A DNA stretch of 64,000 nt from NCBI GenBank assembly GCA_947459205.1, contig CANHCR010000002.1, positions 1 through 64,000 on the forward strand, in the 5' to 3' direction. The DNA comes from Caryophanales bacterium. Its GTDB lineage: Bacteria; Bacillota; Bacilli; Paenibacillales; CANHCR01. The translations under genes and the position numbers were made by a program. Positions 36,249-47,000 of the stretch are shown here, piece by piece (position 1 is the first letter of the stretch; every line of letters starts with the position of its first letter). Under the pieces are notes generated by a model. The model was not told where the DNA came from. It did not search any database and saw only the letters and a program-made list of their open reading frames with translations.

Positions 36249-39200
36249 TTATTGAATAATGTCAACAAGTTTATCTGCAACTAATATTTGTTCCGCTTCG
36301 TCATTTGTCTTTTGCAACTCAAGTAAATGATTATAAAAATCCCCTTGATTAACTTGAATGAAGCCAAGTACCTCCCTATATTTTTGAAACCGATTTAGTG
36401 ATTCATCAATCAATTCCCTCGCGTTAATACCGAGCTCGTCACTGACCCGGATCGTCGCAGCAAATAATTCAAGAAAGTCTGGTAATTTGGTTTTCCCCCT
36501 CCAAGCCTTATCACTACTACGCTTTACTAAGCATCTGCGAGCAACTGATAAATATCGTGTCAGTTTCCCCGTGGATTCAATTTCCTTTTCAACATCGTTC
36601 ATTGATCTGACCAGAGTTGCGAAACGCTTACCAACAATCCCATCTAAATGTTCTCGGAAACTCGGCCAATTCATATGTTTGATTTCTTTATCCTCAAGTT
36701 CAGCGCTCGATGTGTCAGCATTTCTGACAACCTTTATATTGACAGGTTTCGTCCAACCTTCGGTGAACATAATAGCTTGTCCCGGTTCCAATGAAGATAA
36801 GAACTGTTTTTGTTTGTCATTCATCATCATCGTATCGCCAATCGCTTCCTTATCATCTTTGGCAAGTAACTTATGAATTATTTTTGTATTCGTATTCTTC
36901 AGAACCTCTGGCGCTAATTTGTTCGGGATTTGATCGACAATAATCAGTCCCTCGCCGTATTTTCGCACCTCTGCAAGCAGATCAGCGAACATCTCCACCG
37001 CATTCCGCTTCGCGCCTGAATCATGTCCATCTGACTTGGAAAGTAAACGATGTGCTTCCTCGACGAGCGTCAAATGGCGAAAATGATGATCCTTACGATG
37101 ACGACGCTTAATCGCATCAGTCATACGCACCAAAATCAAGCCAATTAAAAACGCCTTGTCCTCAGGTGCCTTCAATTCTTCCAATTCTAAAATCGTTCGA
37201 CTATCCAGCAACTTTTCAAAATCAATCGATTTTCGACAATTTAACATCTGTCCTTTGCTACCGACAGTCAGATTGTTGAATCGACTCACAAGCGAACCGA
37301 CATAGTTCTGTTTCAATTCAGGAGCGAAATTTTTCGACTCAACGACCTTATCGAGCGTATTGATAAAATCAGACAATGTAGGGAAAAATATGCCTTCATC
37401 ATCCTCCCAAGGATCCTCCGTCTTTCGATTCTCATTGATGTCAATGTCCCAACCAAAATCCTCATACGTCTTGTACAACGCTTCTTCCAAAAGTTGCGGC
37501 ATTGCTGCTTCCATATGAAAAGCGGCGGTGAACGAAGCCTTTAGTAAATCAATGTGTGAACTGATTATAGTATCCCGCAATAATTCGAACGGATTGAAGC
37601 GAAATGGAGCTAATTGCTCCTTTCCGAGTGTCCAGATTGTGATACCAAGTTCTCGGAACTGATTGAGCAACACACGATATTCTGTTTTTGCCGGCTCTAT
37701 CACCAGAAAAGGAAGTTGCGATTCAATCAATAAGCGCTGACATGTCGTCGTTTTACCAGACCCTGTCACACCTGCTACAAAGACGTGCTTCATCAAATTA
37801 TCGCGAGAAATCAAAACTTGATTACGCGGCAATTCTTCACCTCGTTGCATTACATGCCCAAGCAACACCGTTCGCTCACTACCAACTTCGATTGTCGGAA
37901 TATTTATCCCGAATTCCACTCCTTCTTGAAGCGGGATTCCAGACACCTCCTTCAAAGGAATTCCCGCCATGATGCTAATTTCATGTGGCGTGAGATATGT
38001 GGATAATCCCACAGAACGATTTTTCTCATCAATGGGTAAGCCTCGCAAATGAGCAACCTCAGCAGACAAATTCTCCGGTGCCAAGGAATTAAATGTTTGA
38101 TAATGAGTAATTAGACTCGTTTCATTTTCACTTGTCTTGCCATCAGTAGATGGATTCCCAAAAGGAACCATCGCAAGCGGCATGACACTCACCGTATCTC
38201 CCTGATATGTGGACATCAAGCATGTGCGGAGTTGCTCATAAGTCAATAAATCTTGAGCCAACGCGTACAAACTTGTTTTGAAAAGTCCCTTACTCATGCC
38301 CAGACGCAATCGTTTCAATAACTCTTCGTCCAAATATTTCATCGTATCATTCGCACGCTTGTCGAGAATCTCCTGTGAAATCGATCCTCCTCGATTTGTA
38401 CCGACTTGATTGCTGACACCTACGCCTCTGTTCTTAGTAACTGTGTCAGTCTCGCTCATACCTTTGGTATCGGTTACTGATACACCTTTGCTTGTTCCAC
38501 GCTGTGTACCTACAGTGGTGGATTGACTCGTTGTGCGACTGGTTGATGATGAATTTTTACCATCTTCATCTGAACTGGAAGTAGAATGTGTAGTACTGAA
38601 TCCATCTGTTTTTGAGCGGCTACTCCCTTCATTTTCTCCGAGGTTGATACCTAACGCTCGACTATCACTGGTTCCTCTAGCATAGGAATCACTATCTCCT
38701 ACGTTAATCGACGTGGAAGAACCATCACTCTCACCCGCCGTCAATTGAAAACTGACTTTCGAAACTCGCTGAATCTCATCATACATATCGGAGAGAATTT
38801 CAATCTCTCGGTCCACGACTGCTCGTTCAACAGGCTCGCAGACAATGACGATCTGCCATTCTTTCCCTCGCATAGCGTTAATCACGCGGTCAATGCCCTG
38901 AACATCAATCTGTTGTTGCGTACTCTGTTGCTTTTCTGTTTCACTGATATTCGGTACGCCAAACAACAAACCTGCACGTTGCATCTTCGCTGCTGAACCA
39001 AGTAACTTTTCTTCGATTTCTTGGCGCGATAAGTGATGCAACTTGCTCCCCTGAAAGTGTGCAGCGATTCCCCTGCTCAGAATGTTATTAATATCTTTTG
39101 CTTTATACCGAATTTGTTGTTCTGTCAGTCCCTGCTGATTGATACGGTTATTGACAATACCTAGATAAATATCAACCTGATGACCGTTGCCAGATAAAAT

Positions 39201-39479
39201 ATAGACAAAATTAAACAAAGGGTTATCAAGCATCGAGACGATACTCTCCATCGCCTCGCGACGGGGGATTTCTTGATCGTGACTGATTGACTTCAGTTGC
39301 CAAAATGAACACTCCGGCCAGTCTAGCCGATCGTTAAACAATGATTTTTCCAAAATATCATCGGCACTCAATTGAGTAATCGGTTGCTGACGCAACATCT
39401 GCAACCAATTTTTTTCCGTATCCAAATGTTGAATCGCAGTAACATTCGTTGGAAATGGGATTAACTCATTTTCATTCAT
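36249..39479 (-). CDS. HerA/DUF87-type ATPase with Ser/Thr-rich insert
   Basis: 1,076 residues; GAGGTG precedes the ATG. The N-terminal ~270 residues (with VDIYLGIVNNRINQQG and EWQIVIVCEPV) resemble the N-terminal regions of large DUF87 proteins. Residues about 275-375 are a low-complexity Ser/Thr/Gly stretch. The FtsK/HerA motor follows: Walker A GVTGSGKTTTCQRLL (about 572), Walker B HLTLVEEAHRLLSK (about 800), then LIIVDQIPNKLAPEVLKNTN, the sensor region. HerA proteins are hexameric dsDNA translocases and pair with nucleases or SIR2 proteins in anti-phage systems. It sits 17 bases after the first Hsp70-like gene; a SIR2 gene lies upstream in the same operon. The role as motor or scaffold is inferred. 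Confidence 0.85.
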   Translation of the reverse strand: MNENELIPFPTNVTAIQHLDTEKNWLQMLRQQPITQLSADDILEKSLFNDRLDWPECSFWQLKSISHDQEIPRREAMESIVSMLDNPLFNFVYILSGNGHQVDIYLGIVNNRINQQGLTEQQIRYKAKDINNILSRGIAAHFQGSKLHHLSRQEIEEKLLGSAAKMQRAGLLFGVPNISETEKQQSTQQQIDVQGIDRVINAMRGKEWQIVIVCEPVERAVVDREIEILSDMYDEIQRVSKVSFQLTAGESDGSSTSINVGDSDSYARGTSDSRALGINLGENEGSSRSKTDGFSTTHSTSSSDEDGKNSSSTSRTTSQSTTVGTQRGTSKGVSVTDTKGMSETDTVTKNRGVGVSNQVGTNRGGSISQEILDKRANDTMKYLDEELLKRLRLGMSKGLFKTSLYALAQDLLTYEQLRTCLMSTYQGDTVSVMPLAMVPFGNPSTDGKTSENETSLITHYQTFNSLAPENLSAEVAHLRGLPIDEKNRSVGLSTYLTPHEISIMAGIPLKEVSGIPLQEGVEFGINIPTIEVGSERTVLLGHVMQRGEELPRNQVLISRDNLMKHVFVAGVTGSGKTTTCQRLLIESQLPFLVIEPAKTEYRVLLNQFRELGITIWTLGKEQLAPFRFNPFELLRDTIISSHIDLLKASFTAAFHMEAAMPQLLEEALYKTYEDFGWDIDINENRKTEDPWEDDEGIFFPTLSDFINTLDKVVESKNFAPELKQNYVGSLVSRFNNLTVGSKGQMLNCRKSIDFEKLLDSRTILELEELKAPEDKAFLIGLILVRMTDAIKRRHRKDHHFRHLTLVEEAHRLLSKSDGHDSGAKRNAVEMFADLLAEVRKYGEGLIIVDQIPNKLAPEVLKNTNTKIIHKLLAKDDKEAIGDTMMMNDKQKQFLSSLEPGQAIMFTEGWTKPVNIKVVRNADTSSAELEDKEIKHMNWPSFREHLDGIVGKRFATLVRSMNDVEKEIESTGKLTRYLSVARRCLVKRSSDKAWRGKTKLPDFLELFAATIRVSDELGINARELIDESLNRFQKYREVLGFIQVNQGDFYNHLLELQKTNDEAEQILVADKLVDIIQ

Positions 39480-39496
39480 TGTTTCACCTCGATTTT

Positions 39497-42400
39497 TTAT
39501 TTCAACCCGTCGAAAAAGTCCTCATCTTTTTCGAAAGGAATGTGAATAGGAGCCCGAAACAACAATCGGTTATCTTCTTTGTATACTGCAAGAAAAGAAA
39601 CTCCCCAGTATAATTCGTTCCATGCCACAAAAATGTGTGCCGCACTCCGTGTCTCTTCAACCACAGCTTTCAAATCCGGCACATACGGAAAGTGATAAGT
39701 CGACAATTGATTGGCAAATTCACTATCTTTCAAAATTTCTAAGACAGGTCGTTCGGCAAACGATATGTCAAACGGTGTGGTTTTATTTCCAAAAGAATCT
39801 ACAATCATGTACTCGATACTTTGTGAAAGAACAGTGTCTATCCGTACACGGTGTGTATGGAGGCCGTATATTCCTTTTTTCAACTCTTCAACTAGAATTG
39901 CCCGACCTGGGTGGAGTGCGATTTTCCCCTTAGAGATAATGGAAACAAAGTTGTCGCTTACTACATCTTTCGTGTGTAACTCAAATGGCACCGCAATTGG
40001 CGACGGCTTAATCTGCAAGCCCCAAGACTGCCCATATTTTAATTTATAGAAATTCAGCACTCCAACCAAACACGCTAATTTCAAATAATCTGAGGTGTCG
40101 CGATCAGACTTGTTTTCGCGATTAAAAATAACTGACTTGCCAGGTACAAACTCTTTTAACGTTTCACTGAACAGACCAATTTTGGTAGACTGGCCAGTTA
40201 AACGAATCGATGAAAAATCTTGCAACGTTCGGTCTTGGTACATATCATTGAGAAATAAATTCATCCGCTTATATATTGCCGGTCGGTACAACCACTCGAT
40301 TTCACGAATCGTAAAATCAATATCCTTCGTTTCAGGTTGAAATGGAATTTCTGTCAGTTCGGAATGGGGTGATGTGCGAATCAATAAAGGAAAAACTTCA
40401 ATCACGTCTTGCGTGATGACCGCATGAGTTCGATCAAACAAGCCAAGATTGGTAAGGTTACTTTGATGGAAAAACTGCTTTTTCACATCCTCTGACATTG
40501 CCCAGAGAAAAGCAAAATTTGCTTTCACTCGCTCAAAATCAGCCGATTGACGATACTGATCATATCGTGTGGGAATGATGGATTCTGCTTTTTCATACCA
40601 AGCAACTAGTTCATGATACAAATCATGACCTTGATCGACATCTTTGTACATACTGGACTTCGGACTAATCAATTTTTCAAACAATTGAGCATTTTGTAAC
40701 TGTTCATAGCCGAGTGATTGATTCATCGCTTCGCGATACCCCTTGTCGTACGTGCGAGCGAGTTTGATTTTTGCCAATTGCATCAACAAATAGGTCAGGT
40801 TATTACCACCGAAATTGCTGTCTCCATTCATAAAATCGGTTTTGACGTGAAGTTCAAAACCTAATACGCGATCAACGTCAAAATGGTAGGTACACGCCGC
40901 TACATCTGTCGTCCCACCGCCACAGTCGATAATCATCGCTTTTTTTTCAGGAGAAATGTAATTGTCACGAGAAACGTCTGTCTGCAGTTGTTTGCGAACT
41001 TCGTTACTATATTCAAGGATATCATTGAACAAAACTGCGACACCTTCATCTAGTGAATCTTTCATCTCAAGCTGGTAGTTGGTACCTGCAAACATCTTTT
41101 GGAATTCGTCGAGAAAATATTGTTTCAGCTTCACTGGACTTGTAAGATGCAACTTGCGAAAACGGCACTTAAACTGTTGCTCCGCCTCGCGAATCATGAA
41201 CATCACATATTCACGTAACAACTCACGTCTCGACATTTTTCGCACATATCCATTGATATCTTTTAAATCTTCATAAACATCCAGTTTATGAATCCATCGT
41301 TTGATTCCACGAAAAATGGTTGCCTTCGAGCGAAACTCATGGTGATTCGCGAAACGCTCCGCTTCATAGCCAAATAGCAACTTCGGTTGCTCTAAACGAC
41401 AATCAACAACCGCAATCATCGTCGGTGCCATTACATCCATGTTTTCCCGAAAAAAAGAACGTGACTTAGATGAGAACTTGACGATATTGTTTTCCTTAGG
41501 AATAACTTGGATTTGAGCGTATTTATTTGGATAAACCGCATGAAGTGGTGACGATTTTGTGTTCTCCACTTCTTCAAAAACAAACATACCGCACGTCGAA
41601 TAACTTGTTCCAAAATCCATGCAGAGTGTTGTTTTTTCCAATAATCGGGCTGTTCGCAAGCGCACATCACGAACAGGCACTCGCCACCACTTATTTGATC
41701 CATAGACGAGCAAGAAAAATTCATGTCGTGTTCCGCTATCACGTAAATGTTCTGTGAACATTGAACTCGTCTCAGCACTTAGAAACAATCGTTGTTTGTT
41801 ATCATCTTCATAAACACCCTGAAATACAGCAAGTAGTCCGGCCTCGTCAATTCCTTCCTGATTCGATTTCGGGAAAACTAAGGCAACCGGACGCTCAACA
41901 TCAATGTCGATATTGGGAGTATCCATATAAACAAGATCTTCGAGTCGAATATCAAAACCTTCATACAGTTGCAATTCGTACATCGGTCGGATTCGCTCTT
42001 CAGCGATGTCTTGACTCAAATTCCACCACTCCTGTAATTCCTCTTGAATCTGATGGAGTTTGTAAGAGTGACGTGAATAATCGCTCCACAACTGAGTCTC
42101 GCTGATTGTAGTTTGTGACGACACTCTGCTTCCAGAGAAAACGATATGCGGCAAATGATTTTGAAGATATGACTTTTCTTTAAATAGCGTTTTTCCGTTA
42201 ACGACAATTTCAAGTGGGATTCCGCTTATTTTAACCTGGTGGACCATTGCAAAGGCGCAGTAATCGATGTATTCTGCAACGATTACTCCTTTTTCGATGG
42301 AGAGCACATTTCCGTCCAAATCTTGTAATGTAATTAAATCATTTAACTCATGAAACCAACCAGAAAAATCATGGATTACTTTGTTGCGAGATTCATTTTC

Positions 42401-44023
42401 AGCCATCCATTTCTGAGCCTGGGAACCGAATAGAACTCTCATTTGATCTTGAATTAAGCAACCAATTACATTTTTAGTATCGTTTGAACCAATCGAAACG
42501 ACTGCAAAAATGACGGAATCTTCAATCTCATAATCAGAACTAGCTATGTGTAAATGAGGTACAATTGAATTTAAAATCGTGTAATCTGGTTGTGCCGAAT
42601 TGGGTGCTACGGCATACTGGCGTTTTTGCGGACGATTTTGATATTGCTCCGTTGTCAAATGAACCGAAAGTGAGCATTGCCCATTATTCACAGCCAACTT
42701 CGCAGATGACTTTGAAGCAGAAATGACTGGAAATATATTGACATCGATTCCGTCAATCCGACAAAATCCTTTGAAAGTCATAAATACAAGCGTGAATTTT
42801 CGGTTATCTAGTTGTTGGAACGAAGTTGAATCGATTTTCTCATTTTCATTGCAAAAAAGATGGTATAAATAAACTCTTTCTAATGAGTGATTGACCAGAA
42901 TTGCGCAAAAAGTCGCAATCAATTCGCCTTTCTTATTCAATAATAAAACTTTCCCCTCTTTTGAATCATAGCCTGAGACAAGAGGTGATTCGCTGTAAAG
43001 TTGCAAACAATCATCAATATAAACAGGGAGTGTATCGAAAAACACGAGATCACTAGATCGAGCATTATTTTCTACGAAATCTAGATTGTTCAAAATCTCA
43101 TCGTTGTTATTAGGTTGTTGCCATTCTCCGGTCAGCAGTAGAGATTCAGCCGTTTTAAAGGGCAAATTTGCAAACGTAGATAACAATACTGATTCCTCAT
43201 CAAATTCGAGCAAATTGAATAGTTGCTGAAACGCAGATTTATTTAGTTGTTTCAATTTATTGATTATCAAATCCCCGGTTTCTTTACTAACATCTGAAAG
43301 TTGATAAATATATTCACGAACTCGCGGGTCAATTCCTTCAGCAAAATAGTCGATAAATTGTTGGATCTCATTCGAATAAAAATGTAAGATTGCATTCGAT
43401 ATATCAAAGTTCAATTTCGTCCAAATATCAAGGACTTGAACGATTTGTTCGTGCGACCATTTACCGAACAGTTCATTGATTTGATCAATATTTTTCGGTT
43501 CAATAAGTTGCGCTGGAAGTGAGTAATATTCAAATGTATAAGCAGGACATGAATCAATTTCTTTATCGTATTTATCTATTTTCCAATAAAAACATCTATT
43601 GTCAATTATTAAATCAAGTAGATTAGTTTCAATTTCACCAAAATCAATACCTTTTGTTGTTTCAAAATGAATCCCATACTGACCTGGTGGAAGTGCTATA
43701 TTACAATCACACTCATATTTGCTATCCTCAATAGATTTCGGAGAATTAACTTGCCAAATAAGATTATTTTCTTCAATCGGCGATTTTACACTAGCATTGT
43801 ATTTAAAAATAGAAACAGACTTAAGATATGATAAATAAGTGCGATTTGATGCTACTCCAGTTTGTACAAATGTCATAGTTTTGGTTGAAGTTAAAACTTT
43901 TCGTAGAAAAATCACATTAATTGTTTGAAATGTAGAGTAAACATTAGTTCTGTTCGATAAACGATTACGATCATAGATATTTTCAAGTATTCTTGTCCCT
44001 TTTAACAAATCATCAAGAAACAT
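39497..44023 (-). CDS. Giant Hsp70/actin-fold ATPase, paralogue 1
   Basis: 1,508 residues; GAGAGGAG precedes the ATG. The first ~790 residues are novel to me. From about 795 an Hsp70-like ATPase begins: phosphate-1 TTLCMDFGTSYSTCGMF, phosphate-2 MIIDCGGGTTDVAACTY (about 1025), FMNGDSNFGGNNLTYL, and the adenosine motif SIRLTGQSTKIGLFSETLKEF (about 1270). The C-terminus AAHIFVAWNELYWGVSFLA … PFEKDEDFFDGLK matches paralogue 2 and the fragment at 48777. No J-domain or substrate-binding domain of classical DnaK is seen. It lies between paralogue 2 and the HerA-like gene with gaps of 20 and 17 bases. The inference is a nucleotide-dependent sensor or assembly factor of a defence complex. Confidence 0.8.
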   Translation of the reverse strand: MFLDDLLKGTRILENIYDRNRLSNRTNVYSTFQTINVIFLRKVLTSTKTMTFVQTGVASNRTYLSYLKSVSIFKYNASVKSPIEENNLIWQVNSPKSIEDSKYECDCNIALPPGQYGIHFETTKGIDFGEIETNLLDLIIDNRCFYWKIDKYDKEIDSCPAYTFEYYSLPAQLIEPKNIDQINELFGKWSHEQIVQVLDIWTKLNFDISNAILHFYSNEIQQFIDYFAEGIDPRVREYIYQLSDVSKETGDLIINKLKQLNKSAFQQLFNLLEFDEESVLLSTFANLPFKTAESLLLTGEWQQPNNNDEILNNLDFVENNARSSDLVFFDTLPVYIDDCLQLYSESPLVSGYDSKEGKVLLLNKKGELIATFCAILVNHSLERVYLYHLFCNENEKIDSTSFQQLDNRKFTLVFMTFKGFCRIDGIDVNIFPVISASKSSAKLAVNNGQCSLSVHLTTEQYQNRPQKRQYAVAPNSAQPDYTILNSIVPHLHIASSDYEIEDSVIFAVVSIGSNDTKNVIGCLIQDQMRVLFGSQAQKWMAENESRNKVIHDFSGWFHELNDLITLQDLDGNVLSIEKGVIVAEYIDYCAFAMVHQVKISGIPLEIVVNGKTLFKEKSYLQNHLPHIVFSGSRVSSQTTISETQLWSDYSRHSYKLHQIQEELQEWWNLSQDIAEERIRPMYELQLYEGFDIRLEDLVYMDTPNIDIDVERPVALVFPKSNQEGIDEAGLLAVFQGVYEDDNKQRLFLSAETSSMFTEHLRDSGTRHEFFLLVYGSNKWWRVPVRDVRLRTARLLEKTTLCMDFGTSYSTCGMFVFEEVENTKSSPLHAVYPNKYAQIQVIPKENNIVKFSSKSRSFFRENMDVMAPTMIAVVDCRLEQPKLLFGYEAERFANHHEFRSKATIFRGIKRWIHKLDVYEDLKDINGYVRKMSRRELLREYVMFMIREAEQQFKCRFRKLHLTSPVKLKQYFLDEFQKMFAGTNYQLEMKDSLDEGVAVLFNDILEYSNEVRKQLQTDVSRDNYISPEKKAMIIDCGGGTTDVAACTYHFDVDRVLGFELHVKTDFMNGDSNFGGNNLTYLLMQLAKIKLARTYDKGYREAMNQSLGYEQLQNAQLFEKLISPKSSMYKDVDQGHDLYHELVAWYEKAESIIPTRYDQYRQSADFERVKANFAFLWAMSEDVKKQFFHQSNLTNLGLFDRTHAVITQDVIEVFPLLIRTSPHSELTEIPFQPETKDIDFTIREIEWLYRPAIYKRMNLFLNDMYQDRTLQDFSSIRLTGQSTKIGLFSETLKEFVPGKSVIFNRENKSDRDTSDYLKLACLVGVLNFYKLKYGQSWGLQIKPSPIAVPFELHTKDVVSDNFVSIISKGKIALHPGRAILVEELKKGIYGLHTHRVRIDTVLSQSIEYMIVDSFGNKTTPFDISFAERPVLEILKDSEFANQLSTYHFPYVPDLKAVVEETRSAAHIFVAWNELYWGVSFLAVYKEDNRLLFRAPIHIPFEKDEDFFDGLK

Positions 44024-44043
44024 CGTCTTGCTCCTCTCATAAA

Positions 44044-47000
44044 CTATTTTAGACCATCAAAGAAATCTTGATCATTTTCGAACCTTTCAATTATTGGTCG
44101 ATAAAAAACGATTCGACCAGCCTCCCTGTACAGTACCAAAAACGAAACGCCCCAATACAACTCGTTCCAAGCAATAAAGATATGTGCGACATCCTCACGA
44201 GCCATACTCTCTACGATTTGATATTCGGGAACAAATGGAAAATGACATTCAGACATTATCCTTACGAATTCGTCATGTGATACAACTTCTCCTGTTGGCT
44301 GATTCTTAAAATCAACGATAAATTCGCGCTCATTTCCAAACGAGTCTTCCAATCGATACTCCAACACCATTTTTTGCACTGTTTCAATCCGCGCGCGGTG
44401 ATAATAGAAACCATGAACATCTGGTTTCAGTTCACGTTGCGATTTCAATGCCTCAGATTTAAGCGCCAATCGCTCCTTTGGTATGACCACTTCATATAGG
44501 TCCGAAGTCGGTGGTTTACGTTTTAAATGATATGGAACAACAATCGGTTTCGATTCAATATGCAATTTCCAAGAAGAAGCTCCTGATTTCAGTTGTTGAT
44601 AATCCAACACACCAACCAAACATGCTAATTTCAAATATTCCGACATATCACGGTACGACTCATTACTACGATTGAATACAATCTTTTTGCCCGGCAAAAA
44701 TTCCTTCAAGCTTTCATCAAACAATCCAATTTTAGTCGACTGACCGGTCAAACGAATGCTAGCAAACTCTTTCAGTCTGTCAGTCTCATAAAGGTCATTT
44801 AGAAACACATTCATTCGATCGTAGATTGCACCTCGATACAACCACTCCAACTCGCGAATACTGAAACTGAGGTCATCGCCTCCCGACTCTTCCACATCCC
44901 AAACTTCGGAAATCGCCACCAAGTTCGTTTTTCCTTCCAAACGAATGCGTAGCGGGATATGTTCCGTCAAATCCTGAACGATTACGTTTGGTCGGGTCTC
45001 GAAGAATCCAAGATTCGTGATGTTGCCCTGTCGAAAAAACTCTTTTTTGATGCTTTCTGACATTGCCCAGAGAAAAGAGAAATTACTTCGAACGATGTCA
45101 TAATCTGCAGAGTCGTGATAGTTCCCGTAACGTGTCGGAATGATGTTCTCTGCGACTTCATACCACCGATTAATTGCAGTATACAAATCGCGCTTTTCAT
45201 CGACATCACGATACAGATTTTTCTTGGCAACGATCAATGTTTCGCACAATTGTAGATTCGAAAGTTTGTCGACACCCAACTCACGATTCATGTTTTCAGC
45301 AAACGTCGGTATGCAAGCGCGAGCAAGTTTGATTTTCGCCAATTGCATCAGCAGATACGTTAAATTGTTCCCACCAAAGTTGCTATCTCCGTTCATGAAT
45401 TCGGTCTCCACATGCAAATCGAAGCCAATGTCTGGGTCGGCATCGAAACGGTAACTGCATGCCGCCACATCCGTTGTGCCTCCACCGCTATCAATGATCA
45501 TCGCTTTACGTGTTGACGAGCTGACAATATCACTTCCTTTTAACGATTTCTTGAATGTATCTCCATACGCTATTATGTCGTTGAATAACACCGAAACTCC
45601 CTCGTCCAGCGCATTCTCTTTTTCCAGAGTGAACGTACGCCCTTCCTCAGTCGGTTTATTCAACATCGAAGAAAAAGCATCAAGAAAATATTGTTTTAAC
45701 TTAACCGGACTGGTCAAATGGATGTGGCTGAAGCGACATTTGAATTGTTGTTCGGCCTCGCCGATTATGTAAAGCAAATAAGCACGCAATAAATCAAAGC
45801 GCGTCATTTGTAATACCCGTCCTTGAATATCTTTCAGTCGCAACTGATCTGGTGAGTCGATTTTGTGAATCCATCTCTTGATGCCACGGAAAATCGTTAC
45901 ATTTGTTCGGAATTCATACGTAGCTGCCCAGCGTTCCGCATCGTAACCGAATAGCAAAACAGGAGTCTCACCACTGCAATCCTTAACAGCAATCACGGTC
46001 GGTGCCATCACACTTGTCTCATTACGCAGAAATGATCGCGGTTGCTCGGCGAACTTCAAAATGTTATGGCTCCGGTCTTTTACTTCAATATGTGCATAGC
46101 GATGTGGGTTCGCTTCATGGAGTGCTGAAACTTTGGAGTTCGGTGCTCCATCAAGTTCGAGTGAAAACATTCCGCATGTCGAGTAGCTTGTACCGAAATC
46201 CATACAAAGCGTAGTCGCTTTCATAATTCGCGGCTGATATACCTTGACGTCACCAACTTTTGCTCGCCACCATTTGCCATTGGCATGTGCAAGTAGATAA
46301 AAATCATGTCGAGTCTCGCGGTTCAGAAGCACATCCGTCAACATATGTTCACGCTTCGCTTTCAGGAACACGCGATGATATGCCTCATCGTCAGGGATCG
46401 ACTGGAAGACTGCAATCAAACCCGCTGCGTCCTCATCATGACCGGGATTGTCTTTGCGGTGTACTAGTACAACCGGCATCCTCACATCCAAATCGATTCC
46501 TGGAGTATCCAGATGAACTAAATCTTCTGGTCGAATATCGAGTCCTTCGTAAAACACGAGATTGTGCATAGCACGCAATTTATCGGTGTTGGCGTCGATT
46601 GCAGTGTTCCACCAAGATTGCAGTTCAGATTCAATTTGAGATATGCTCATTCCTTCTTCTTCGCTGACTTGCTCCAACGATGAGCTAGAAGAACCGCCTT
46701 TGCCAAACGTGATGTGTGGCAAATAAGCTTGTAACAAATTACGCACTGATGAATACCGCTTGCCGTTGACTATCAAATCAAGCACCAGGTTACGCAGTTT
46801 CAGTTGGTTTTGCACATTTTCGAGAAGACTATCAATATAAAAAGCGACGATTTTGCCTTTTTCGACGACGGCTACATTTCCGTTCGGGTCTCTGAGTTCA
46901 ATCGTTTCCGTCAGGTCGATAAACCAGGTTGACATGTCTTGCCAAACCTTGTCGCGGCTCTTTTCGTCTTGTTTTATCCATTCCATAGCTTCGTTTCCAA

